Both the position numbers and the translations under genes were made by a program. From assembly GCA_019155205.2 (NCBI GenBank), contig JAHNZQ020000308.1:1971927-2035926 (forward strand): 64,000 bases of DNA. Direction: 5' to 3'. Shown one piece after another: positions 41,090 to 50,898 of the stretch. The DNA comes from Gracilaria vermiculophylla (lineage: Eukaryota; Rhodophyta; Florideophyceae; Gracilariales; Gracilariaceae). Below the pieces are notes generated by a model. That model was not told the origin of the DNA. It saw only the letters and a list, made by a program, of their open reading frames with translations, and did no database searches. Within the stretch, counting starts at the first letter, position 1. Each line of letters opens with the position of its first letter.

Positions 41090-41092
<3 letters not shown>

Positions 41093-41124
41093 CCCCGCCG
41101 CCGTCCCGCGCGCCCCCCGCCCCC

Positions 41125-41796
41125 ATGGGCGTCCCCCACGCCTGCACCCACCCCGGCTGCAACAAGACCTTCGACCGCAAGTACAACCTCAAGTGCCACC
41201 TGCGCATCCACTCGGACGAGAAGCCGTACCGCTGCACGCACGCCCGCTGCACGCGCCGCTTCCGCTGGAAGTCGTCGCTCAACCACCACCTGCTCAGCCT
41301 CGACCACACCACGCGCAAGGAGCGCCAGGAGCGCCTGCGCCGCCGCCGCGAGTCGCGCGCCGCCGCGTCGGCCGCGCCGCCGCCCTCCCGCGCCGCGCGC
41401 GCCGCGCGCCGCCCGCAGCCGCCCGCCGCGCCGCCTCCTCCGCCCCCCCCGCCGCGCGCGCCGCCGCACGCGCCGCCGCGCGCGCCGCCGCGCCCCGCCG
41501 CGCACCGCCCGTGCACCCCGCCGTGCACCCCGTCGCCCTCCGCCGTGCTGCCGTTCGCCGACCGGCTGGCCGCCGCGCCGCCGCTGCTGCCGCCGCCGCC
41601 GCCGTCGCACTGCGACGGCTTCCCGTCGCCCGTGGGCGTGCTGCTGCCGCCGCACGCCGACGCGCTGCTGGACCCGTTCCGCCCGCCGCCGCCCGCGCGC
41701 CCCCACGCCCCGCCGCTCCCGCTGCTGGCCGTCTTTGACGACGGCGCGCTGGCCGCCCCGCAGCTCGACGCCCTGTACCAGACGCTCCTATTCTAG
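41125..41796 (+). CDS. Two-finger C2H2 zinc-finger protein, probable transcription factor
   Basis: A 223-residue protein. Two TFIIIA-type fingers fill residues 1 to about 62: CTHPGCNKTF...HLRIH and CTHARCTRRF...HHLLSLDH, joined by SDEKPYR, close to the TGEKPYx linker of DNA-binding fingers. A basic stretch (RKERQERLRRRRESR) follows and can act as a nuclear signal. The rest is Pro/Ala-rich and ends in a hydrophobic segment (LLAVFDDGALAAPQLDALYQTLLF, here given only as its ends LLAVFDD and LYQTLLF) that may be an activation region. A TGTAAAA stretch lies about 23 bases after the stop. The frame is open upstream through the C38 run and was not included. Confidence 0.85.
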   Translation: MGVPHACTHPGCNKTFDRKYNLKCHLRIHSDEKPYRCTHARCTRRFRWKSSLNHHLLSLDHTTRKERQERLRRRRESRAAASAAPPPSRAARAARRPQPPAAPPPPPPPPRAPPHAPPRAPPRPAAHRPCTPPCTPSPSAVLPFADRLAAAPPLLPPPPPSHCDGFPSPVGVLLPPHADALLDPFRPPPPARPHAPPLPLLAVFDDGALAAPQLDALYQTLLF

Positions 41797-42143
41797 CAAC
41801 CTGACGCGCCGCGCGCCCTGTAAAACTGTTTAGAGCGCGCCCCATGTATCGGTAAACCACCAGCCCGCGCCAACCGCCGCGCGCCGCGCGCCGCGCGCCG
41901 TGCGCCGCCTGCCGCGCCGCGTGCCGGCCGCGGCGAGCCGGAGGGAGGAGGCGAAAAAGCGGCGGAAAGCGCCGCCGGGTAGGCGGCGGGGAGGGGGGGA
42001 AGCGCCGGCAATCAACAAGCGCGCGCTCCATTGCGCGCACATCACTTTAGCGGCCGCGCGCCGCTGCTGCGCCACCCACTCGCGAGCGCCACCCCGTCAA
42101 CGGCTGCCGCCGCCAGATCAAAAGCGCCTTGTCGCGAGCGCGC

Positions 42144-42145
<2 letters not shown>

Positions 42146-42234
<89 letters not shown>
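42146..42234 (+). repeat. C89 homopolymer beside the assembly gap
   Basis: Eighty-nine C in a row, 19 bases before the run of N. Its true length is doubtful, because homopolymers of this kind are hard to sequence and probably caused the gap. Confidence 0.8.
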
Positions 42235-42235
<1 letters not shown>

Positions 42236-42253
42236 CCCGCCGCCCCCTCCGCC

Positions 42254-42353
42254 NNNNNNNNNNNNNNNNNNNNNNNNNNNNNNNNNNNNNNNNNNNNNNN
42301 NNNNNNNNNNNNNNNNNNNNNNNNNNNNNNNNNNNNNNNNNNNNNNNNNNNNN
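42254..42353. other. Assembly gap (100 N)
   Basis: Exactly 100 N, a conventional filler, so the real distance is unknown. Confidence 0.99.
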
Positions 42354-42439
42354 CTCCGCTGTAACTTGCCCCCCAACGCTCTTCATACCGCGCCCCTCCC
42401 GCGTCCCTGCCTTGCTGCTTGCCGCCGCCGCCGCCGCCG
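42354..42439 (+). repeat. Near copy of the zinc-finger gene leader after the gap
   Basis: This matches 40969-41051 over about 83 bases with three differences, all changes to C, and one extra GCC triplet. Both copies run into a C homopolymer. It is either a real duplication or an assembly artefact at the gap edge. Confidence 0.85.
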
Positions 42440-44189
42440 CCCCCCCCCCCCCCATTCGTCCGCACCCTCGCCAGCCGCGTGTACCACATCGCTGCCACCG
42501 CCACCGTCCTTGCCCCTCCACCCGCCCCGCAGTGGCCGCGCCTCTGTGTCGCACACCCCGAACCAACTGTACACTTCCCGCCTGCACGCGCAGTTCATCC
42601 TCGCCACCCAAGCACAGCGCACCATGGCCCGTTTTCCAATCGTACACACGCAGCACCCCCGTGCATCGCCGCACATTTACACCGCCTCTCTTGTTCAACC
42701 AACGCCTTGTTCATCCACGCTTCACTTTTCGCGCTTTTTGGCCGCTCACACCCACGTCACGCCTCCCGTTCGCACCCAAGCGCTCCCTTTGTCAACCATT
42801 GCTGCCTTTCACTGCATCTCTCGCTTTCGCAGTCCAACGCGCTGTGCGCCCTTTTATGCCCTCCACACCCTTTGAATTGCCCTTGCCCTACCCTCTCGCC
42901 CAATGCAAACAAACCATGCCTCCTCCAACGTGATAAGCCCATCACAGCTGTTCCTATCAACTTGGCCGCTCTCGAGACACACTTCAGCACCAACCGCCTC
43001 CACTCAGCTCCCACTCAGCACCCCGTCTCCACAGCCGCAGTGCCGATGCACACCGTCAGCCACACCGTGTGCGTGCCCATGCTTGCGCTCGCTCTTGCAC
43101 TCCACCCCACTTCCTCCGCCAGCCGCCGTCCATGCCCAGTGTTGCCGCACCCGTTGCGCCTGTTCACATCACCGCCCCTCCGCCAACCACCGCCCTGTTT
43201 CTTTTGCTCCCATTCCCGACTGCTGTCTTGCTTGACAGACTCAACCAGCCCACGCTTATGATGAGTCGCAGTTGGAGACACAATCAAAGCCTCATGCCTT
43301 TCCCCCCCCCCCCTTCCCTCAGGCACCTTACGTACGCCGAAAAGGACCAATCGCGGACAAACTGCCGCATTGCAGCTGTAAAAAGGCGCCACCTGCGCAC
43401 CGCATCGCCTGCATCGCCACGCGTGTTGCACTGCGCCCACATGCCTCCCAAGCCCATGCGCTGCGTTGCGCGCAACAAAGGAGGCACGCCCAGTCACCAT
43501 CTCCGCCGCGCCCAACAAGCGCGCAAGCGCCGGCCGTGCGCCGCGCCAAGCGCGTGCGCCGCCGCCGCGCGCGCGTCGCGAGAGCCGTGCGCCGCCGCCG
43601 CCGCCGCCGCCGCCCGTCTGCCGGCGGCGCGTCGCGCGGCTGCCGGCGCTGCGCGCGAGGCGGCGCGCGCGCGCGAGCGCGTTGGCGTCGCGCGCGGCGG
43701 CGGGAAGCGCCAGGCGCGCGCGCAGGCGCGGCCTCGGCGCGTCGCGAGAGCGCGTCGGGCGCGAATGCGACGCATGTGGCGGCGCGCGCGCGGCGGCTTG
43801 TTGCGCGCGAGGCTGCCGCGGGGGGGGGGCGCGGCCGAGGCGCGGCGCGCGCGGAAGAGAGTGCGCGCGCGCAGACGCGCGCGCAGACGCGCGCGACGCG
43901 CTCGCGCCGCGCGCGCCTCACGTGCGACGTTGCGGCTCAAAACGTGTCCGGCGTGCGCGGCGCGGCGGCGCCAATCACGGCGCGGCCGGCGCGCGTGGAC
44001 GCAACGCGCCGGCGCGGCGCGCCGCGGCGCGGCGCAAAGGCGGCGGCCGAGCGAGCGCTCCGCGCCGCGCGCGCGCGCGGCGCGCCCGCAGCCGCCGCCG
44101 CCGCCCGCCGCGCGCGCCTCCGTCCCGCCCCGCGCAGCTCGCGCGCGCCGCCGCGCGCCCGTCGCGCCCCTCCGCCGCGCCGCCGCACC

Positions 44190-45248
44190 ATGTCGTGCTT
44201 CGATCTGCGCGTGTACCTGCCCTCCCGCCTCGGCGCTTCGCACTCGGCGCACGCGCCCGCACCCCCCCGCGCTCGACGCGCGCGACGCGCGCGCGCGCGC
44301 CGCGCCGCCCTCCCCCACGAGGACCTGTCCGCCTCCAAGCGCCGGCTCGTGTGCATCCGGCGCCAGGAGGCGTCCATCCGGCTCGAGGTCGGCTTCAAGT
44401 CGCGCACAGGCTGGCAGCTGTTGTCCAGCTCGCCGCTCAACCAGGATTCGCTCGCCGTGCTGTTGCCGCTGCCGGAGCCGCACCACGCCGTGTCGCTGTT
44501 CGCCGTGTTTGACGCGCACGGCAGGGACGGCCACCGCATGTCCGCCTTCGTCGCGCAGCACTTCACGCATCAGCTGCAAGCCGCGCTGTCGCGCAAGCGC
44601 ACCTCCACCGCAACGGCGCTGGAGCACGCGTGCACCCAAACTGCCGCTTCCGTCAGCGCCAGCTCCCTGGACTCGTTCATGACGGGCACCACGCTGGCCG
44701 CTGCTGTCGTGCACCAAGGTGTCATCACGTGCGCCAACATTGGCGACTCGAGGGTTGTGTTGGCCACCATGCGCAACGGGTCGCTGGTGCCCATCGCGCT
44801 CACGGAAGACCACACGCCGGAGGTGCCGCGCGAGCGCAAACGCATTGAGAGCGCGGGCGGCCGTGTGGAGCGGTGGACGCCCGCCGGTCTCGACACGGGA
44901 CCCGCGCGCGTGTGGCTCAAGGACAAGCGCCTGCCGGGTCTGTCAGTGTCGCGCGTCATCGGAGACACCATTCTGTCGGGCATAATCTCAAGCCAACCTG
45001 ACATCACGTCCTACAAGGTGAGCGAGCACGATCAATTCATCATCGTCGCCACGGATGGCATCTGGAATGTCATGTCCAACCAAGACGTGGTGCACTTCAC
45101 CGCTGCGCACGGCGACAAGAGCGCTCAGCGCATCTCGGAGGCGCTTGTCAGACGCGCTGCCACGCTGTGGTTTGCCAACGGCGGCGAAACCATTGATGAT
45201 ATATCAGCCATTGTCATCCGTCTTCGATGGCCGGCGCAGCGTTGGTAG
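44190..45248 (+). CDS. PP2C-family (PPM) protein phosphatase
   Basis: A 352-residue Mg/Mn-dependent Ser/Thr phosphatase. Family motifs in order: NQDSLAV, FAVFDAHGRDGH (metal ligand D108; the usual form is DGHGG), MTGTTLAAAVV, CANIGDSRVVLA, LTEDHTPEVPRERKRI, GLSVSRVIGD, IIVATDGIWNVM (D289) and DDISAIVIRL (D336, D337). The metal-binding aspartates are present, so activity is expected. Residues 1 to about 60 are Arg/Ala-rich and may be a targeting or disordered extension. The frame is open 306 codons further upstream in GC-rich low complexity; ATG 44190 is preferred. The gene is convergent with ALG8. Confidence 0.9.
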   Translation: MSCFDLRVYLPSRLGASHSAHAPAPPRARRARRARARRAALPHEDLSASKRRLVCIRRQEASIRLEVGFKSRTGWQLLSSSPLNQDSLAVLLPLPEPHHAVSLFAVFDAHGRDGHRMSAFVAQHFTHQLQAALSRKRTSTATALEHACTQTAASVSASSLDSFMTGTTLAAAVVHQGVITCANIGDSRVVLATMRNGSLVPIALTEDHTPEVPRERKRIESAGGRVERWTPAGLDTGPARVWLKDKRLPGLSVSRVIGDTILSGIISSQPDITSYKVSEHDQFIIVATDGIWNVMSNQDVVHFTAAHGDKSAQRISEALVRRAATLWFANGGETIDDISAIVIRLRWPAQRW

Positions 45249-46507
45249 TGTTTGGTGCTGGCGCCCTTGTGTGTCGCAACGCAGCCTGACAACTTGCCGT
45301 GCGTGAGCTGTTTGCCTGCGCATTTCCGTCGTCATGCAGCGCGCGCCCGATGCGTTGGCGTTGGCGTTGGCGCTCCTTACAGTTTTGCCACTCGCGTCGA
45401 TGGTTTGCCAATTTTCGACCAAAACAAGCTGTTGCCATGAACGTGTACCCTTGCCATGCCATCATCGCCATCATCATCATGATGTCATGCCTGTACGTTC
45501 CGCGCCTCTGCCGCCAGACATCACCTTACCGATACGTGCTCCCCTTCGTCCGCGCTGCGCCTTTCTCACTTCCCGGCTGCATCCCAACGGCGCTTTCACC
45601 TTTCACGCCCCTCTTTCGCCCGTGTGCAAAAGCTCGTGCCTTGTCCAGCGTTTCGCGCTCAACACGTTCACGCCCGCAATCCCGACCCAGCCTTGCACGC
45701 ACACCGTTCACACCCCATTCTCATGTATCCTCTGCAGAACGCAATCCACACAAGTCCGCCGTTTTGCTCATAGCGTCAACCACCCTGTTCTGCCTATTGT
45801 GACTCCCATTCTTTCGACACCCGCCTTTGTCAGTCGCCTACACCTTCAGCTCTTTATGCGAAAAACACATTGCAACAGTACACTGCATGTTGCTCCATAG
45901 TAACACGAGCTTGTAGCCCCTGCACATAGCTCCTATAATCGCTTACGGAGCATCGCGATTGCCACAAGCATGTGCCACAACGTATTTCATCTCCCAACAC
46001 AAAAACTGCCACCTCACACTGCATGCATACCCCTTTGCTTTTAGAGAAAAGCACTGGTGCACTTCACGGACGAAGAGCCTCATATGTTGTGAGTCGACCG
46101 CTTCCTCTCATGCGCCTCCACAGCTTCGGCTTGCCTCGCGCTTTGCATACCCCTCACAAAATCTGCGTTGGAACCTCATATCATGACCGCCAACAATCTT
46201 GAAACGCCCCAGTTATTCCTTAGTGTGTCTCTACTTGTAAATTAAACTACTGCTCCACTTTTGACCAAGGCGTGATGTTCATCTGATGCACTTGGGTTAC
46301 GGCAATGCTGTCCAAAGCTTTAATGAATGCGACACTTGCCACTTGCTGCCGCCTCCTTGCCTGTCATACTCCGGGGGAAAACGCTCTTCCAGGCAGTCTT
46401 GTTTTCCACACTTTGCAATTGAACGTACAAGGCCACTAATTCTTCTTCATTCCAATTGCATCATATTCAAATGCTGTCGTCGGTTCACCCAACAAAATCC
46501 ATGGTCA
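45249..46507. other. Convergent spacer between PP2C and ALG8
   Basis: About 1.26 kb of pyrimidine-rich sequence on the + strand, with no recognisable gene, repeat or RNA. TGTAAATTAAAC near 46235 is the only TGTAAA seen and is too far from the PP2C stop to assign. Confidence 0.5.
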
Positions 46508-47980
46508 TCAGCGCAATGCTTGGTACAACAAATCCACAAATGACATCACTACACCGGCGGCACAGTACACGGAAACGAGCAGGATCGGCAAGAACTGCAA
46601 GCGATTTGGAAACATCGCGTGGTGAACCCCGAGAACCCCCGCGTAAATCTCTATCATCACCAAGCCAAAGGAGTACCCCGCCAGCATAAACCATCTCCAA
46701 TTACTCAGCAAAAGTTGAGAAGCGACTAACATATGGTATGCTACGAAATGAGCGGCGACGAAAATCGCTTCGGCGGGGCGTCTTACCAGCTCAAACAAAG
46801 CAAACTGCGATGCGAGCGAAAACAGTAGAAACGCGCCGTGAACGTCCTCGCGGACAAGTGCTCCAAGAATGAAGGGGTACAGCGTCAACAGAGCTGCCTT
46901 TTCGTGCACATGCCAGCCAAACAAAAACGAAGAATGAAGGTTGACCGCCGTCGACAGCATTAGATTATCAACGCTGGGGTTTTGGTACATGCGGCGCAAC
47001 ACCAACGTGGTTGCCATCACGATCAACGCGGTGCAAATAGACGGTGTGGGATTTGGTAAATGTACAAATGGAGCATTCTCACCGATTGTGCCCGACGTTG
47101 TTGATGGTGCATTTGGTTTCGGGAAAATTTGTAACAGGAGGCGATCAGCAAGTGCGTAGAGCGCCCAAATGTTGGGTGCCCAGTTGGCATGGAGGAGACC
47201 GCGATCAAAGGGAAATAGACGGAGCATCACAGTCTTGATATACGGCATCCCACCGACAAAGTGCACGGGGGCCCACAGAAGCAGCAAGCATATAATTGTG
47301 ACAGAGAATAATGAGAGGAGCTTTCGAAGTGCAGACGAGATGCCATTCGGAAGAGTGGCCAAAAGATAAACTGATATCGTTGGTACCAAAGGCAAAAGGG
47401 TGTGCTTGAGATTCAACGCCAGACAGAAAGCAATACAGGCCAGATGTGATCTTCCATTGATTAAGAACGATAGAGTCAGCAGGAGCAGGGATATGGGTAA
47501 AGCGTTGTACTGAAAGTGGATGTTATCAACGAGCGTTAAACCGGGCCCAAGCAGCAGAAGGAATGATGCCACAGAGATTCTTGATTTCGAAAGTTTCTTG
47601 CGTGAAGCAAGGGCTGAAAGTACATGATAAACAGCGTAAACTAAAGGAATCTCTCCAAGCAAAACGGAAGCTTTAAGAAGTTTAACGGACAAATCAGATG
47701 CTATGTCCGCCTCGATCAGATTTGTGACTTGTGGATCAAGGAGGTGCAAGATGTGGGCTAGGATATATTCGAAGTACGCGAACATCGGAGGATAATCCAT
47801 TGTCCATTGTGATGTGCTGTCCGTGTACCATTGAGATAAGGGCAAGTTATACGTGATTGCTTTCCAGTTTCTATGTACATGTAAATCTGTGCTGAAAGTT
47901 GTTGGGAACAAAAGAAGTTTTAGTGAGAATGATATCACCGCCGTTTGGATTACTTGGAAAAAGATCGCGTTAGTTTTCAT
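46508..47980 (-). CDS. ALG8: ALG8, second glucosyltransferase of N-glycan precursor assembly
   Basis: A 490-residue multispan ER membrane protein (ALG6/ALG8 family, GT57) that adds the second glucose to the dolichol-linked oligosaccharide. Diagnostic stretches: STDLHVHRNWKAITYNLPLSQWY, shown here as STDLHVHRNWKAIT and LPLSQWY, then TMDYPPMFAYFEY near the N terminus, NIHFQYN in the middle, and RLFPFDRGLLHANWAPNIWAL, shown as RLFPFDRGL and HANWAPNIWAL. The last separates ALG8 from ALG6. FLFGWHVHEKA follows. About 11-12 hydrophobic segments are visible and length fits the family. Single exon. It shares a 755-base divergent region with SEL1L. Confidence 0.92.
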   Translation of the reverse strand: MKTNAIFFQVIQTAVISFSLKLLLFPTTFSTDLHVHRNWKAITYNLPLSQWYTDSTSQWTMDYPPMFAYFEYILAHILHLLDPQVTNLIEADIASDLSVKLLKASVLLGEIPLVYAVYHVLSALASRKKLSKSRISVASFLLLLGPGLTLVDNIHFQYNALPISLLLLTLSFLINGRSHLACIAFCLALNLKHTLLPLVPTISVYLLATLPNGISSALRKLLSLFSVTIICLLLLWAPVHFVGGMPYIKTVMLRLFPFDRGLLHANWAPNIWALYALADRLLLQIFPKPNAPSTTSGTIGENAPFVHLPNPTPSICTALIVMATTLVLRRMYQNPSVDNLMLSTAVNLHSSFLFGWHVHEKAALLTLYPFILGALVREDVHGAFLLFSLASQFALFELVRRPAEAIFVAAHFVAYHMLVASQLLLSNWRWFMLAGYSFGLVMIEIYAGVLGVHHAMFPNRLQFLPILLVSVYCAAGVVMSFVDLLYQALR

Positions 47981-48735
47981 ATGTGAAGAGCCGTTCTACA
48001 TGTCAATGAATAACAACGAGATACAATAGGTCCTTGAGAAATGGTTGTCCAGATGCCAAGTCAAGCACTTGATCGGTATTTCAAACGCACGAGTCAAGAA
48101 TAACGAAGATACCGATTTTACGTCATGGATGAAACCAGCTAATTCTAAACAACCGCTAAGCGATTCAGTAAGTCCCGGGTCGACGGATAAAGACTGCTTT
48201 TGCTGTAGGATGAACGACCGCTCCCTCAATGTACACGAGCAGTTTTGCTCGCTCAATCTCGGCAAAAAGAGCCTTGCGTCGTTGCACTGCTGTGCAACGA
48301 CGCAGACATCCTTCGCAAGTTGATTGTTCGAAGAGATTTTGAAAAAACGGCACCATGAGCACGAGTGTGCTTTAGGCGTCTTTGAATGAAACCATCGTCT
48401 TTGCATTACAACATCAATGGCTGTAAAGCACAGATTAAGACCAAATTTATCCAATCAGGGGATGTGAAGGGTCCCATTTCAAGTATGCCATCGCAATTTT
48501 TCGTTTTCGTCTGGACGCGTTTGTTTTGTCGCTCTTTACCCCCTGACGTATATAGTTTCTGCGCAAGTCGATCACAAGCGCAAGCCGGCTACACATCGAG
48601 ATATGCGTTGGGTGCGGCACTGGTACTTTAGACCGCGCTTCTAAAGCTTCGACCTTTACCAGGAATACCCTCCCTCGTTCCTGAAACATATCAACTTAAA
48701 ACGAACGCGACTGGCGCCTCACGTGCGCCTCTAAA
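47981..48735. promoter_or_regulatory. Divergent promoter region of ALG8 and SEL1L
   Basis: A TGACGT element lies on the minus strand at 48120-48125 (140 bases before the ALG8 ATG). A second lies on the + strand at 48544-48549, overlapping a TATATA at 48549-48554 (about 185 bases before the SEL1L ATG). CACGTGCGCC at 48720-48729 ends seven bases before the SEL1L ATG. A CCAAT is present near 48450. No C-run is present. Confidence 0.5.
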
Positions 48736-50898
48736 ATGACTTCGCTGCTTTGCCGTTGTTTGACGTTATCTCTCATCTTCTTCGCCTTCTTCATAAATCT
48801 ACAGTCAGCCTCATCTCACTCAGCACCAGCTTCAGATACGAAGAAACCGTTGTCAATTTCGGATACTTCAATTTCCTCATTCCAAGACAGTTCCGAGCTT
48901 CGCGACTACTTCTTCGGACTCTCTAGGAATGAAAACTCAACTCCGCAACAAAAGGAGGAAGAAGAACAGCCAGTTGTAGAAAGAATAATATCATTGGCTG
49001 AACAGGAGATCTCTCTACGCCAGAATGGTCCTGTTGCCTTAAGACTATTTCGTTTGGCTGGATTGCTCGGCCACTCTGGTGCTATGTCCTCCGCTGCATT
49101 TCTTTTGTTTGCAGGAGAAGCCTCAATTCCACGAGACACTTCCCTTGCCGTGCATCACCTTCGCATTGCATCAAGGGCGGGACAGCCAGACGCTCACGCT
49201 CTCCTCGGCTTCTTGCATGCTTCTGGTATTGCTGATCGATACGGTGTCACAAAATCGGAAGCGGCAGCGATACTGCATTGGAAAATGGCTGCGGGCACTG
49301 GAAACGTCTATGCGATGACAGCACTGGGATTTCGTTACCTGCACGGAATTAATCTGAGACAGAGTTGCAGTGCAGCTGCAGAATACTACAAACGCGCTGC
49401 ACATGCGATTGCTACAGATACGCGTCACTGGCCATCGCCTGAAAATTTCCTCAAGTCGAAACCACCTCTTCCAGAAGAGTTTGAAGACATTGATAGACCT
49501 AGACTGGAAGAGAGCGACGGCTTACTCCAATCTAGAGGTTCAAATGACAACGACATCGTGCAGTACTATCGTCATGCATCCAAGAGAGGCGACCGCACTG
49601 CCATGACAGCGCTAGGTGCCTTATACTACTATGGAGGATACGGCATAGATCCCGACCGGAGACATGCACGTCATATGCTGCAGGAAGCGGCTCAAGCCGG
49701 GGGGCACGAAGCCCATGCAATGCTTGGATATATGGCAATGAGGGACGGACGGAATGAGTCAGCAATAATGCATTTTCGATATGCAGCTTCTCTTCAAAAC
49801 AAGATGGGTCACTATGCGCTCGGTATGTGTCACTTGCATGGACTGCTTGGATTAGCGCAACGCTTCGATGCGGCTGCAATGCACTTCGAAATTGCTTCTA
49901 AAGAGAATCATGCGGAGTCATCGTATCAACTAGCACTGCTTCTGTGGAAGGGACGTGGGAGGGAAAAAGATCTCGAGGCTGCACTGCAAGAGTTTGAAAC
50001 TGCTGCGAGACTCGGAAGTATCCAAGCCAAGTTCAGCTTGGGTACTATCTTGCTAAACGGTACCCCCCCGGCTAGAACTTCTGACTGTAGAAAAGGGGTT
50101 GCTCTTCTCAAAGAAGTAGCTGAAGAAGGAGAATGGAAAACGCTCTTTGACATTGCCTCTACATCAATGGAGGATGGGGATGGATACGGCGCGTTGTATC
50201 GTTACATGCAGGCCGCCTACGTCGGCATTGAAGTAGCACAATTCAACGCGGCATTTATGCTGGAACGAAGCAAGTCTGAAGAATTTCCCGAACTAAGTCA
50301 TTGGGATCGGGAACGGAGGCTTTCAGAGGCACATCAACTGTATCAGTACTCGGGTGAACAAGGTCATACTGATTCGTTTGTGCGGCTAGGAAACGTACTT
50401 TACTCCGAGAGCAGGGATTATTCTGAAGCCGCTCGTGTCTACAAGATGGCTGCCGAACGTAAAAACGCTGAGGGAATGGTTGCCATCAGCATCATGCATG
50501 CCCTAGGGCTTGGAGTTCAGAGGGACCGTGAGTTGGCCTCCCAATATCTCGTCACAGCTATTGACACGGACCAAGAAGCCATAGCTCCTGCCACCGTTGC
50601 ACTCGTTGGTCTCCATGTATATTGGGCGTTCTGGGACTTCTGCTCAAAGTTTGGATATTGGTGTTCAGGTTCAGATGATATTGCAGCGCTTTCACATGAA
50701 TCCAAAAGCAGTGAAATCGGGCAAAAACACGATAAGGAAAGAACTCTGCCACCGAAAAGACCAGCAATGATTCTGGGTTCCTTTGCTGAAGACCTCACAG
50801 TTGTAGGTGCTCTTCTTTTAGCTCTCTGTGGGATTCTGGTTCTTAGGGGGAAACGGTTGGCACGGCAAACTACGGTTCGTCCAGATCAAGACTCGTGA
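48736..50898 (+). CDS. SEL1L/HRD3-like ERAD adaptor with Sel1 repeats
   Basis: A 720-residue type I membrane protein. Residues 1 to about 26 form a signal peptide (LSLIFFAFFINLQSASS). Most of the length is Sel1-like (TPR-like) repeats, for example LFRLAGLLGHSGAMSSAAFL, AVHHLRIASRAGQPDAHALL, HALLGFLHASGIADRYG, ALGALYYYGGYGIDPDRRHA and VAISIMHALGLGVQRDRELA. One C-terminal membrane span (about 686-710) and a short basic cytosolic tail follow. This matches SEL1L/HRD3, the lumenal substrate receptor that partners the HRD1 ubiquitin ligase in ER-associated degradation. Start at ATG 48736. Single exon. Confidence 0.88.
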   Translation: MTSLLCRCLTLSLIFFAFFINLQSASSHSAPASDTKKPLSISDTSISSFQDSSELRDYFFGLSRNENSTPQQKEEEEQPVVERIISLAEQEISLRQNGPVALRLFRLAGLLGHSGAMSSAAFLLFAGEASIPRDTSLAVHHLRIASRAGQPDAHALLGFLHASGIADRYGVTKSEAAAILHWKMAAGTGNVYAMTALGFRYLHGINLRQSCSAAAEYYKRAAHAIATDTRHWPSPENFLKSKPPLPEEFEDIDRPRLEESDGLLQSRGSNDNDIVQYYRHASKRGDRTAMTALGALYYYGGYGIDPDRRHARHMLQEAAQAGGHEAHAMLGYMAMRDGRNESAIMHFRYAASLQNKMGHYALGMCHLHGLLGLAQRFDAAAMHFEIASKENHAESSYQLALLLWKGRGREKDLEAALQEFETAARLGSIQAKFSLGTILLNGTPPARTSDCRKGVALLKEVAEEGEWKTLFDIASTSMEDGDGYGALYRYMQAAYVGIEVAQFNAAFMLERSKSEEFPELSHWDRERRLSEAHQLYQYSGEQGHTDSFVRLGNVLYSESRDYSEAARVYKMAAERKNAEGMVAISIMHALGLGVQRDRELASQYLVTAIDTDQEAIAPATVALVGLHVYWAFWDFCSKFGYWCSGSDDIAALSHESKSSEIGQKHDKERTLPPKRPAMILGSFAEDLTVVGALLLALCGILVLRGKRLARQTTVRPDQDS

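Larger units (their letters stand above)
39369..41124. promoter_or_regulatory. Divergent GC island between pseudokinase and zinc-finger genes
   Basis: About 1.75 kb. The pseudokinase side has G-runs (C on its sense strand) at 39392-39400, 39908-39914 and 39923-39933, and a TATA box at 40014-40019. The middle is (CGG)n with a 54-bp duplication. The zinc-finger side holds a CACGTGCGCC motif at 40774-40783 and a C38 run at 41052-41089. All frames are open by composition and read as low complexity. Confidence 0.6.
41797..44189. other. Spacer with C89 run, assembly gap, and PP2C upstream region
   Basis: No supported gene. It holds an 89-base C run at 42146-42234, the N gap, a near copy of the zinc-finger leader (42354-42439) with a C14 run, a pyrimidine-rich stretch to about 43330 and a GC island before the PP2C ATG. 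A CACGTGCGAC motif sits at 43919-43928, about 260 bases before the PP2C start. No TATA box was recognised for PP2C. Confidence 0.55.

Noticed and set aside
40189..41124. 312-residue N-terminal extension of the zinc-finger protein
   Set aside because: The translation is Arg/Ala/Gly low complexity and runs through (CGG)n and the C38 run, features of the leader.
42419..43261. 280-codon + strand frame after the assembly gap
   Set aside because: Pro/Ser/His-rich reading of pyrimidine-rich DNA starting inside a C-run. Other frames look similar and no domain is seen.
43272..44189. 306-residue extension of the PP2C phosphatase
   Set aside because: Low complexity in a GC island. PP2C homology starts only after ATG 44190.
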